DNA from: an uncultured Clostridia bacterium
Lineage (GTDB): Bacteria > Bacillota > Clostridia > Oscillospirales > Acutalibacteraceae
Direction: 5' to 3'
Assembly: GCA_945224895.1 (NCBI GenBank)
Contig: CALYNW010000034.1
Span: forward strand, 1 to 8,073
Length of the DNA stretch: 8,073 nt
A program made the translations under genes and the position numbers. This document shows positions 1-7,064 of the stretch, one piece after another. Each line of letters opens with the position of its first letter. Positions within the stretch are counted from its first letter, which is position 1. The notes beneath the pieces are model-generated. The model made no database searches. It was not told the origin of the DNA and worked only from the letters and a program-made list of their open reading frames with translations.

Positions 1-47
1 CTACACGCGTAAGATCGTCGGCAGCGTCAGATGTGTATAAGAGACAG
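1..47 (+). other. Nextera i5 adapter and index (not genomic)
   Basis: Positions 15-28 read TCGTCGGCAGCGTC and 29-47 read AGATGTGTATAAGAGACAG, which together are the Illumina Nextera read-1 adapter ending in the Tn5 mosaic end. Positions 1-6 (CTACAC) match the tail of the P5 primer. Positions 7-14 (GCGTAAGA) sit where the i5 index belongs and, from memory, match index S517. An ATG inside the mosaic end (31) reads in frame into the first gene and would give a false N-terminus MCIRDR. Genomic sequence starts at 48. Confidence 0.98.
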
Positions 48-933
48 GTTTATTATCGGCATAATCGTTTCCTTTGCCGTAAGCGCTCTTACATTTCATC
101 TTTCCGGTGGAAATCTTGAAAGCGACTATTCTGCAATTATTCAGGGCAAGGAAAAGGTGCTCCTTATTGCAGGCTTGATTCTTGCATTAGGCTTCGGTGT
201 TGTAGGCTTTACGGATGACTTCATTAAAATCAAAATGAAAAGAAATGAGGGCTTGTCTGCAAAGCAGAAAACAGCAGGTCAGCTTATTATGACCTTTGGA
301 TATATTCTTACTCTTTGGCTTTCTCATAACACAAGCTGGTATATTCCTTTTGTAGGTACTGTTAATTTTGAAAAAAATATTTTTACCGCAATAGTTTTCT
401 GGGTACTGTCAATATTTATAGTATATGGCTGTGTTAATTCCGTAAATCTTACTGACGGTATCGACGGACTTTGCTCATCTGTAACAACAACAGTTGCAAT
501 AGCATTTATCGTAATTTCATATATTCAGGGCTTTGCAGGACTGTCAATTTTTGCGGGAGCACTTTTAGGCGGAGTTCTCGGATTCCTTTGCTGGAACTGG
601 AACCCTGCAAAAACCTTTATGGGTGACACAGGCTCACTGTTTTTAGGCGGTATGGTAGTCGCTCTCGGATATCTTTGCAAATGTCCTTTACTTCTTCTTC
701 CAATCGGTATTGTTTATGTTTGTGAGACTATGAGTGATATCATTCAGATAGGTTATTTCAAAATTACCCACGGAAAAAGAATTTTCAAAATGGCGCCCAT
801 TCACCACCATTTTGAAATGTGTGGCTGGAAGGAGAAAAAAATCTGCGTTGTATTTTCTATTGTAAATGCAGTAGGCTGTGTAATCGGTGTATTGCTTCAC
901 TACTACGGAAATTTCGCAGACGTATTGAAATAA
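48..933 (+). CDS. mraY: Phospho-MurNAc-pentapeptide transferase MraY, 5' partial
   Basis: MraY moves phospho-MurNAc-pentapeptide from UDP onto undecaprenyl phosphate in the inner membrane, making lipid I. The first whole genomic codon is Phe at 49; 294 genuine residues remain. Visible hallmarks are the Asp pair in TDDFIK (DD codons at 214-219), the loop NSVNLTDGIDGL (from 436), FMGDTGSL (from 616) with the third essential Asp, and MAPIHHHFE (from 790) with the His triad. Several hydrophobic membrane segments alternate with these cytoplasmic loops. Family members are about 320-330 residues, and the sequence begins where the conserved TPTMGG motif normally ends, so about 50-55 residues are lost outside the insert. 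The ATG at 31 is adapter and not a start. The stop is 32 nt before ftsW, consistent with one operon. The family call is secure and the truncation is an artefact of the library end. Confidence 0.96.
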
Positions 934-952
934 TAAAAAATAATTTAACGGA

Positions 953-958
953 AAGGAG
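953..958 (+). promoter_or_regulatory. ftsW ribosome binding site
   Basis: AAGGAG lies 7 nt before the ATG at 966. It decides the ftsW start: the same frame is open back to an ATG at 819, but that start has no such site, would overlap mraY by 115 nt, and would add 49 residues that do not look like a SEDS N-terminus. Confidence 0.85.
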
Positions 959-965
959 CATAGAT

Positions 966-2159
966 ATGGCTGAAGGTTCACAGAGAATTAATAAAAAACA
1001 AAAGGCTTCAAAGGATGCCCTCAGTATTAAAAAAAGTGATATTTTAATAACCGGAAGCATTGATATTCCGTTTTTAGGTATTACCGTTGCCTTGCTTACC
1101 ATAGGACTGATAATGCTCTTTTCCGCATCATATCCTTATGCTTATTATTACGAAAATCATAATTCATATTACTTCTTTGAAAGACAGCTAATTTTTACAG
1201 TAGTAGGCTTAGCGGCAATGTTTATAATGTCAAAGATTAATTATAAACTGCTAAAAGCCTTTACGACACCGCTTTTGATATTTACACTTGGTTGCTTGGT
1301 GCTTGTGCTGTTTTATCATACAAATGTAGGAAATTTCAAAAGGTGGATACCTCTTTTCGGCGGAATAACCTTTCAACCGTCTGACCTTGCAAAATTTACA
1401 ATAATTCTAACTCTCGCAAGCTATATTTCCGACTATTACCGCCATATGGGAACATTCAAATACGGCATTTGCTATCCGCTTGGAATTATTGCAATTTTCT
1501 GTGGCTTGATTGTTATGGAGCATCATATGTCCTGTACGATTTTAATGTTTCTTATCGGTGCGTCATTGATGTTTGCAGGAGGCAGCAACTGGAAATTATT
1601 TGCATTTGGCTTAGGTGTTATAGTGCTTGTGGTATTTTTGGTAATAACATTTCCCGAGCTTCTTGAGAATTATGCCGGTGAAAGAATTAGGGCATGGCTT
1701 GATAAGGACTATGACCCGTCAGATGCAAGGTGGCAGACAAATAATTCACTGTATGCTATTGGTTCAGGCGGACTGTTCGGTGTAGGGCTTGGTAATTCGA
1801 AGCAAAAATATCTCTATGTTTCAGAACCGCAAAACGACTTTATCTTCTCAATAGTTTGCGAGGAATTAGGATTTGTTGGCGCCGCCTTGATAATTATACT
1901 TTTCGGTGCTCTTGTGGTAAGAGGCTTTATGATTGCCGCAAGATGTAAGGACAGATTTGGCAGTCTCCTTGTTGTAGGTGTTGTTGCACAGATAGGAATA
2001 CAGGTTATCTTTAATATAATGGTAGTTACGGATACTTTTCCGAATACAGGAATTGCCCTTCCGTTTTTCTCCTACGGAGGAACTGCAATGCTGATGCTTT
2101 TATTTGAAATAGGCGTTGTGCTTTCAGTATCAAGAAAATCAAATCAACAAAAGGTTTAG
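966..2159 (+). CDS. ftsW: SEDS-family septal peptidoglycan glycosyltransferase FtsW
   Basis: FtsW polymerises lipid II into glycan strands at the division septum together with a class B penicillin-binding protein; flippase activity has also been proposed. The 397-residue protein starts with a Lys-rich cytoplasmic tail (about residues 1-30) followed by roughly ten hydrophobic segments. SEDS signatures are visible: KRWIPLFGGITFQPSDLAK (125-143), AIGSGGLFGVGLG (264-276), NDFIFSIVCEELGF (290-303) and PFFSYGGTAMLM (366-377). Asp291 in the NDFIF motif aligns by motif with the Asp essential for SEDS polymerase activity (inference). It sits between mraY and murG. RodA or the sporulation paralogue SpoVE belong to the same family and cannot be fully excluded, but the place inside the division cluster favours FtsW. 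The gene directly follows mraY with no murD between them. Confidence 0.92.
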   Translation: MAEGSQRINKKQKASKDALSIKKSDILITGSIDIPFLGITVALLTIGLIMLFSASYPYAYYYENHNSYYFFERQLIFTVVGLAAMFIMSKINYKLLKAFTTPLLIFTLGCLVLVLFYHTNVGNFKRWIPLFGGITFQPSDLAKFTIILTLASYISDYYRHMGTFKYGICYPLGIIAIFCGLIVMEHHMSCTILMFLIGASLMFAGGSNWKLFAFGLGVIVLVVFLVITFPELLENYAGERIRAWLDKDYDPSDARWQTNNSLYAIGSGGLFGVGLGNSKQKYLYVSEPQNDFIFSIVCEELGFVGAALIIILFGALVVRGFMIAARCKDRFGSLLVVGVVAQIGIQVIFNIMVVTDTFPNTGIALPFFSYGGTAMLMLLFEIGVVLSVSRKSNQQKV

Positions 2160-2167
2160 GTGAAAAA

Positions 2168-3295
2168 ATGAGAATTTTATTTGCAACAGGCGGAACTGCA
2201 GGTCATATCAATCCTGCCCTTGCCGTAGCGTCATATATAAGAGAAAGCTATAAAAATGCCGAAATTCTTTTTGTAGGTACAGCAGACCATATGGAGTCAA
2301 GGCTTGTACCTAATGCAGGCTTTGATTTTAAAACAATTAATATATCAGGCTTTCGCAGGTCATTTTCTCCGAAAGCAATCGTTCATAATATAAAGACAGT
2401 TTGCAGAATAGTTACATCAAAAAATGAAAGCAGAAAAATTATAAAGGAATTTAATCCCGACGTAGTTGTAGGCTTCGGCGGATACGTTTCGGGACCTGTT
2501 TTGCAGGAGGCGGTAAGCCTTAAAATACCTACCTGTATTCACGAGCAAAATGCTTTTCCCGGCATAACCAACAAAACCCTCGCAAAAGAGGTGGACAGGG
2601 TTATGCTTAATGTTGAGGACGCAGAAAAGCATCTCGATCCAAAAAATCCTGTCGCAGTAACAGGACTTCCCGTAAGAGGGGAGCTTTTAAATGCTCATAA
2701 GGATATTGCAAGGGCACAGCTTGGAATCCCCGACGATAAATTTCTTGTGCTTTCATTCGGAGGCTCCCTGGGTGCAAAGCCAATTAATGATGCTATGTAT
2801 GATATCCTTTTAAACAGTGCAGAAACAGGAAGGTATTATCATATTCATTCAGTAGGAACGAACGGCTCTGAATATCTTGAAAAATTCGAGCAGGCAGGCT
2901 TTAAGAATGGTAAAAAAGGAACTGTCGAGGTAAGACAGTATATTGATAATATGGACGTATGTATGGCGGCTGCTGATGTGGTAATTGGTAGAGCAGGTGC
3001 ATCATCTCTTTCAGAAATTGAAGCCATGGGAAAGGCATCTATACTTATACCTTCTCCTTATGTTGCGGAAAATCATCAGTATCATAACGCAATGGCTCTT
3101 GTAAACAGGGGAGCAGGTTATATTTTAGAGGAAAAGGATTTAACATCTGAAAGACTTTCCAAAATGCTTGATGACCTTTTATCAAATAAAGCAAGGCTCA
3201 GACAGATTGAGGAAAATGCAAAGAATATGTCAATAACAGATGCAAGAGAACGTATAGCAACAATTATTGTTTCTCTGGCAAAGGAAAAAGAATAG
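2168..3295 (+). CDS. murG: UDP-GlcNAc:lipid I GlcNAc transferase MurG
   Basis: MurG adds GlcNAc from UDP-GlcNAc to lipid I, giving lipid II, on the cytoplasmic face of the membrane (GT28, GT-B fold). The 375 residues match the family's usual length. Glycine-rich loops characteristic of MurG are seen: GGTAGH (8-13), GFGGYVSGP (102-110), HEQNAFPG (125-132) and FGGSLGA (197-203). The donor-binding segment has RAGASSLSE (275-283) and ENHQYHNA (301-308); Glu283 corresponds by motif to the conserved donor-site Glu. ATG 2168 starts 8 nt after the ftsW stop, and its ribosome binding site AGGTGA (2158-2163) overlaps the ftsW TAG, which suggests translational coupling. Arg codons are almost all AGA/AGG, unlike ftsZ downstream. 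Confidence 0.97.
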   Translation: MRILFATGGTAGHINPALAVASYIRESYKNAEILFVGTADHMESRLVPNAGFDFKTINISGFRRSFSPKAIVHNIKTVCRIVTSKNESRKIIKEFNPDVVVGFGGYVSGPVLQEAVSLKIPTCIHEQNAFPGITNKTLAKEVDRVMLNVEDAEKHLDPKNPVAVTGLPVRGELLNAHKDIARAQLGIPDDKFLVLSFGGSLGAKPINDAMYDILLNSAETGRYYHIHSVGTNGSEYLEKFEQAGFKNGKKGTVEVRQYIDNMDVCMAAADVVIGRAGASSLSEIEAMGKASILIPSPYVAENHQYHNAMALVNRGAGYILEEKDLTSERLSKMLDDLLSNKARLRQIEENAKNMSITDARERIATIIVSLAKEKE

Positions 3296-3352
3296 GCAAT
3301 TTAAAACAAAGTTAGAGTTGCTTATCATTGTAAAGTAATAACAAAAATAATC

Positions 3353-3378
3353 CCTCTGCATAGGATAGTTTGCAGAGG
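3353..3378 (+). promoter_or_regulatory. Hairpin sequestering the murA ribosome binding site
   Basis: CCTCTGCA (3353-3360) is the exact reverse complement of TGCAGAGG (3371-3378), with a 10-nt loop between. The 3' arm contains most of the only good ribosome binding site for murA, AGAGGTG (3374-3380), 5 nt before ATG 3386. No T-run follows, so this is not an intrinsic terminator. As RNA it should hide the site until it is melted. The fold is seen in the sequence; a regulatory role is inference. The rest of the 90-nt spacer is AT-rich and shows only a poor promoter-like pair. Confidence 0.6.
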
Positions 3379-3385
3379 TGATTAG

Positions 3386-4687
3386 ATGAATGTATTTAAA
3401 ATAAACGGAAAAGCAAGGCTTAGCGGAAATGTAAGGCTTCACGGTGCAAAAAATTCAGCACTTCCCATTCTTGCCGCCGCAATTCTTGTAAAAGGCGAAT
3501 GTGTAATACATAATTGCCCTGATTTAAGTGATGTCAGAACAACGGTAAAAATACTTGAAAGCCTTGGCTGTACAGTTAAAAGAGACGGCGACACCTTAGC
3601 CGTAAACGCAGAAAATATTGTCAGCAGTGATATTGACGAGCAAATGATGAGAACTATGAGGTCGTCAATAATTTTTCTCGGATCACTTGTTTCCCGTACA
3701 GGCAAAGCGTCTATATTTTATCCCGGTGGATGCGAAATAGGTACAAGACCTGTTGACCTCCACTTGAAAGCCTTAAAATCTCTTGGTGCCTCCTTTTGTG
3801 AAAACGGCTCCTCAATAGCTTGTACCGCCTCGGAAATAAGAGGCGCAAAGATTATTTTGCCTTTTCCAAGCGTTGGTGCAACGGAAAATATAATTATTGC
3901 CTCGGCAATATCGAAGGGCACAACGACAATAATTAATCCTGCAAGAGAGCCTGAGATATGCGACCTTGCAGATTTTCTCAACAACTGCGGAGCAAGAATT
4001 TACGGAGCAGGGGAAACAACCATTGAAATAGATGGTGTTGAAAGACTGCATCCCTGTGAGCACAGAATTATTCCCGACAGAATACTTGCCTCAACATATA
4101 TGAGTGCCGCCGCAATTACAGGATCCGAAATTATAATTGACGATATAAAGCCGACTCATTTAGCACCTGTATTTCCCGTATTTACGGAAATGGGATGTAA
4201 GATTTATCTTCAGGGTAACAGTCTTAAAATTCAGGCTCCTAAAAGACTTGGACGGGTTCGTATGATTAAGACGATGCCGTTTCCGGGATTTCCAACAGAT
4301 TCCCATTCACCGGTTGTTGCCGCATTGACAACTGCAAGAGGAACATCTCTTTTGCAGGAGAATATTTTTGAAAACCGTTTCAGATATGTAAGCGAGCTTA
4401 ACCGTTTCGGTGCAGACATACAGGTGAATGACAAGATTGCAGTTATAAACGGAGTAAAGCATCTTCACGGCGCAAATGTCAACGCAACCGATTTAAGAGG
4501 CGGTGCCGCTCTTGTAGTTGCCGCATTGGGTGCAGAGGGAGCATCTACGATTAATTATATTCATCATATTGACAGAGGATACGAAAGGCTTGAAGAAAAT
4601 TTTTCAAATTTAGGTGCAGACATAAAGAGGATTAATAATGAAGAAGAAAAAAACTACAAAAAAATCATCACAAAGGACTCGAAATAA
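3386..4687 (+). CDS. murA: UDP-GlcNAc 1-carboxyvinyltransferase MurA
   Basis: MurA transfers enolpyruvate from PEP to UDP-GlcNAc, the first committed step of peptidoglycan synthesis in the cytoplasm. The 433-residue protein has the EPSP-synthase fold signatures: GAKNSALP with Lys22, MRSSI with Arg92, and the mobile loop YPGGCEIGTRPVDLH with Cys116, the residue fosfomycin alkylates (Cys115 in E. coli). Also present are GFPTD with Asp305, ATDLRGG with Asp369, and DRGYERLEE with Arg397, so the known catalytic set is intact and sensitivity to fosfomycin at target level is expected. Two points are odd. The usual TDMQ(A/S)Q segment after Asp305 reads TDSHSPV. The C-terminus runs about 15 residues past the normal family end, into the start of divIB. 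Clostridia often carry two murA paralogues, so this may not be the only copy. ATG 3386 is supported by AGAGGTG. Confidence 0.96.
   Translation: MNVFKINGKARLSGNVRLHGAKNSALPILAAAILVKGECVIHNCPDLSDVRTTVKILESLGCTVKRDGDTLAVNAENIVSSDIDEQMMRTMRSSIIFLGSLVSRTGKASIFYPGGCEIGTRPVDLHLKALKSLGASFCENGSSIACTASEIRGAKIILPFPSVGATENIIIASAISKGTTTIINPAREPEICDLADFLNNCGARIYGAGETTIEIDGVERLHPCEHRIIPDRILASTYMSAAAITGSEIIIDDIKPTHLAPVFPVFTEMGCKIYLQGNSLKIQAPKRLGRVRMIKTMPFPGFPTDSHSPVVAALTTARGTSLLQENIFENRFRYVSELNRFGADIQVNDKIAVINGVKHLHGANVNATDLRGGAALVVAALGAEGASTINYIHHIDRGYERLEENFSNLGADIKRINNEEEKNYKKIITKDSK
4626..4630 (+). promoter_or_regulatory. divIB ribosome binding site inside murA
   Basis: AGAGG lies 7 nt before ATG 4638, inside the last codons of murA. 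It fixes the divIB start within murA, and no other ATG occurs in the divIB frame until near its C-terminal end. Confidence 0.8.
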
Positions 4688-5600
4688 TAACAGTAAAAAT
4701 ACAGAATATTATAGCAAAAGTCTTGATGATTTGGGACTTGAACCACCTAAAATATACAGAGACTCCCAAAGGTCCAGAGAAATCCAAAAAGGCTATGCTT
4801 CGCCTAAAAATAAACAACAGCTTACAAAATCAGAGCGAAGAGCAAAGGAAACTAAAAAGCGTAAAAAAAGAAATACAATCAGAAAGCTTTTAATTTGGAC
4901 TGCCGTAATAGTATTTGTAATAGGCTTAGGTGTAGTGCTTTCGCTTACTGTTTTCTTTCATATAAATAATATTACCGTTAATTCAAATAAGATTTATACA
5001 AAGGAAGAAATACTTTCACAGTGTACAATAGATGTGGGCGAAAATCTCTTTTTGTCTGATACTAAGTCAGCACAGCAAAGGCTGGAGGAAAGCCTGCCGT
5101 ATATCTATAATGCCGAAATTAAAAGAAAGCTTCCCGATAAAATTGAAATAAATATAACAGAGGCAAGGGTTTCTTATTCCATTAAGAATAAGGATAAAAC
5201 ATTTATTTATCTTGATGATAACTTTAAGGTTCTTGAGCTCGGTGCTCAAAAATCAAAGGGTATTAAAATCAGCAAAGCAGAAATTAAAAAATCAGTTGCA
5301 GGCTTTAAAATAGAGTTTAAAAATGCTGATACAGGTGATTGCATAGAACAGCTTGCAAGGGTTGTTAAGGATAACAATTTCACAGAAATTACGTCTATTT
5401 ACAGTAACAATATAAGTGATAACTATGTTATATATGACGGCAGAATAAAATTTAAGCTTGGTAACTGTGATGACCTTGAAGCAAAGATATACAGAGGCTT
5501 GGCGGCTTGTGAACAGCTAAATGAATCCAGCCCTAATGTAAAGGGTACAATGACTATATCAGATGACAAGTCAGTATACTTTACAGAGGAAAATGCGTAA
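4638..5600 (+). CDS. divIB: Cell division protein DivIB/FtsQ
   Basis: DivIB (FtsQ in Gram-negatives) is a bitopic divisome scaffold that binds FtsL and DivIC and links early and late division proteins. The 320 residues show a long, highly basic cytoplasmic tail (about 1-83, rich in Lys, Arg, Ser, Asn), one membrane helix (about 84-107), then an outside POTRA domain (about 108-178, beginning INNITVNSNKIYTKEEIL and ending near KLPDKIEINITEA) and a beta-rich DivIB/FtsQ domain to the end. Sequence identity in this family is low, so the call rests on architecture, the POTRA pattern and position between murA and ftsZ. The tail is longer than in B. subtilis DivIB. The first 50 nt overlap the end of murA in another frame, and that overlap encodes the Lys-rich start. 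The alternative is an unrelated POTRA protein, which is unlikely here. Confidence 0.88.
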   Translation: MKKKKTTKKSSQRTRNNNSKNTEYYSKSLDDLGLEPPKIYRDSQRSREIQKGYASPKNKQQLTKSERRAKETKKRKKRNTIRKLLIWTAVIVFVIGLGVVLSLTVFFHINNITVNSNKIYTKEEILSQCTIDVGENLFLSDTKSAQQRLEESLPYIYNAEIKRKLPDKIEINITEARVSYSIKNKDKTFIYLDDNFKVLELGAQKSKGIKISKAEIKKSVAGFKIEFKNADTGDCIEQLARVVKDNNFTEITSIYSNNISDNYVIYDGRIKFKLGNCDDLEAKIYRGLAACEQLNESSPNVKGTMTISDDKSVYFTEENA

Positions 5601-5603
5601 AGC

Positions 5604-5633
5604 AAATTACTTTACAAAAATTGTGAGTAATTT
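5604..5633 (+). repeat. Imperfect inverted repeat after divIB (weak terminator or operator)
   Basis: AAATTACT (5604-5611) pairs perfectly with AGTAATTT (5626-5633). Inside it ACAA (5614-5617) pairs with TTGT (5621-5624) around a 3-nt AAA loop, with a small internal bulge. It begins 4 nt after the divIB stop and is followed by only a short T run. Its AT-rich stem makes it a poor intrinsic terminator, so partial termination of the upstream operon or a protein-binding dyad are both possible. Confidence 0.45.
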
Positions 5634-5718
5634 TGGAATTTGTGCAATAGTTACAAAGAAATACCGAAAATATTTGAAAAACATTGTCAATAACTTTGAG
5701 AATAATTCAAAAAAAGTA

Positions 5719-5747
5719 TTGCAAAATGATTACAACATTGTTACAAT
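5719..5747 (+). promoter_or_regulatory. Sigma-A-type promoter for ftsZ
   Basis: TTGCAA (5719-5724), a 17-bp spacer and TACAAT (5742-5747) match the vegetative consensus at 4/6 and 5/6 positions with ideal spacing. Predicted transcription start is near 5754, giving a leader of about 53 nt before ATG 5807. The spacer also carries the dyad ACAA-N2-TTGT (5732-5741). The 206-nt gap between divIB and ftsZ otherwise holds no convincing gene. Confidence 0.7.
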
Positions 5748-5806
5748 ATGATATGTAACCAAGTCTAAGGGACTAATTTAGAATATTATGCAAGGAGAAT
5801 TAAAAT

Positions 5807-6922
5807 ATGGGACGTTATGAAATAGATACTGACGATTCAAAGGTAGTACAGATTAAAGTTGTAGGTGTAGGCGGAGGCGGCGGAAATGCCGTTAACCGTA
5901 TGGTACATTGTAATATTCAGGATGTTGAGTTTGTAGCCGTAAACTCAGATAAGCCGGCTCTTGCAAAATCAACAGCCACACATAAAATACTTATCGGTGA
6001 AAAGGCAACAAAGGGCCGTGGCGCAGGTGCAAAGCCTGAGGTTGGTACAAAGGCTGCTGAGGAAAGCCGTGAGGCTCTTACTGATATTCTTACAGGTTCA
6101 GAAATGGTGTTTATTACCGCAGGTATGGGTGGCGGAACAGGTACAGGTGCCGCTCCGGTAGTTGCTAAAATTGCCAAGGACCTTGGTATTCTTACTGTTG
6201 CCGTAGTTACTACTCCTTTTGCATTTGAGGGTAGCAGAAGAATGAAGCAGGCTCAGGACGGTATTAAGGAGCTTGCTCAGTATGTTGATTCAATTATGGT
6301 TATTCCTAACGAAAACCTTAAATTTGTTACTGATGAAAAGATTACTCTCCTTAATGCATTTGAAATAGCTAACGATGTACTTCGTCAGGGCGTTCAGTCA
6401 GTTTCCGACCTCGTAAATGCTACGGGTCTTGTAAACTGTGACTTTGCCGACGTTACAGAGATTATGAAGGATTCAGGCTATGCTCATATGGGTGTAGGCA
6501 GAGCTAAGGGCAAGGATAAGGCAGAGGTTGCTGCTCGTCAGGCTATCTCTTCTCCGCTTCTTAACACATCTATTGACGGTGCTCACGGTATTCTTATCAA
6601 CATCACAGCATCAACCGATATCGGTCTTGAAGAGATTGATGCCGCTTCTTCAATCGTAAGTGCGGCTGTTCATCCTGATTGTGAAATCATTTGGGGTGCT
6701 ACATTTGATGAAGAGCTTGAGGACGAAATGATTATTACAGTTATCGCTACTCGCTTTGGTGATAACGGTCCCGGTGCTCCTATTAAGTCAGTTACAGCTA
6801 ATAATGAGGTTGCTCCTCCGCAGCCAATCGCAGCTCCTACTGCTTCAACTGCTGCACCCTCAAGCTTCACAGATAATGATGATGATGCTTTTTCGGATAT
6901 CGTTAATTTCTTTAAGAAATAA
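5807..6922 (+). CDS. ftsZ: Cell division GTPase FtsZ
   Basis: FtsZ is the tubulin homologue that polymerises into the Z ring and recruits the divisome. The 371 residues contain VGGGGGNAVNRM (21-32) in the nucleotide-binding region, the tubulin signature GGGTGTGAAPV (108-118), the N-domain GTP contacts around PFAFEGSRR (137-145), and the T7 loop NCDFADV (210-216) whose Asp residues complete the GTPase site of the neighbouring subunit. A Pro/Ala/Ser/Thr-rich linker (about 331-354) leads to an acidic stretch and a terminal peptide FSDIVNFFKK. That peptide lacks the Pro of the usual D-I-P-x-F-L pattern that binds FtsA, SepF and other partners. Start ATG 5807 has AAGGAG at 5792-5797. Seven of ten Arg codons are CGN, in contrast to AGA/AGG in murG, as expected for higher expression. 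No ftsA precedes it; the gene has its own promoter and a terminator 8 nt downstream. Confidence 0.98.
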   Translation: MGRYEIDTDDSKVVQIKVVGVGGGGGNAVNRMVHCNIQDVEFVAVNSDKPALAKSTATHKILIGEKATKGRGAGAKPEVGTKAAEESREALTDILTGSEMVFITAGMGGGTGTGAAPVVAKIAKDLGILTVAVVTTPFAFEGSRRMKQAQDGIKELAQYVDSIMVIPNENLKFVTDEKITLLNAFEIANDVLRQGVQSVSDLVNATGLVNCDFADVTEIMKDSGYAHMGVGRAKGKDKAEVAARQAISSPLLNTSIDGAHGILINITASTDIGLEEIDAASSIVSAAVHPDCEIIWGATFDEELEDEMIITVIATRFGDNGPGAPIKSVTANNEVAPPQPIAAPTASTAAPSSFTDNDDDAFSDIVNFFKK

Positions 6923-6930
6923 ATATTAAG

Positions 6931-6969
6931 AAAAACATTCCCTGATTTTTCATCGGGGAATGTTTTTTT
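6931..6969 (+). terminator. Intrinsic terminator of ftsZ, possibly bidirectional
   Basis: ACATTCCCTGAT (6935-6946) pairs with ATCGGGGAATGT (6952-6963) over 12 pairs, one of them G-T, around a 5-nt loop. A run of seven T follows (6963-6969). A run of five A at 6931-6935 would serve as a T-run for leftward transcription, so the hairpin may also stop transcripts coming from the right. Confidence 0.93.
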
Positions 6970-7064
6970 ATACACTTTTTTAATATTTTATCAAATTGTA
7001 TAAGTTATCAGACAAAAGGCTTGTATTAGGAAAAATATGTTAAATGCAAGTTAAAGACTTTACA

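Noticed and set aside
31..48. ATG start giving MCIRDR at the N-terminus of mraY
   Set aside because: These bases are the Tn5 mosaic end of the Nextera adapter, not genome; the same false start appears on the minus strand at 8046.
819..965. 49-residue N-terminal extension of FtsW from ATG 819
   Set aside because: It overlaps mraY by 115 nt, lacks a ribosome binding site and does not resemble a SEDS N-terminus; ATG 966 has AAGGAG.
3301..3328. Separate murA promoter TTAAAA-N16-TATCAT
   Set aside because: Both boxes are weak in an AT-rich spacer and nothing else supports it; operon read-through from murG is enough.
5593..5751. Small ORF of 52 codons between divIB and ftsZ
   Set aside because: The ribosome binding site spacing is only 2 nt, the composition is AT-rich and random-like, and it runs over the ftsZ promoter.
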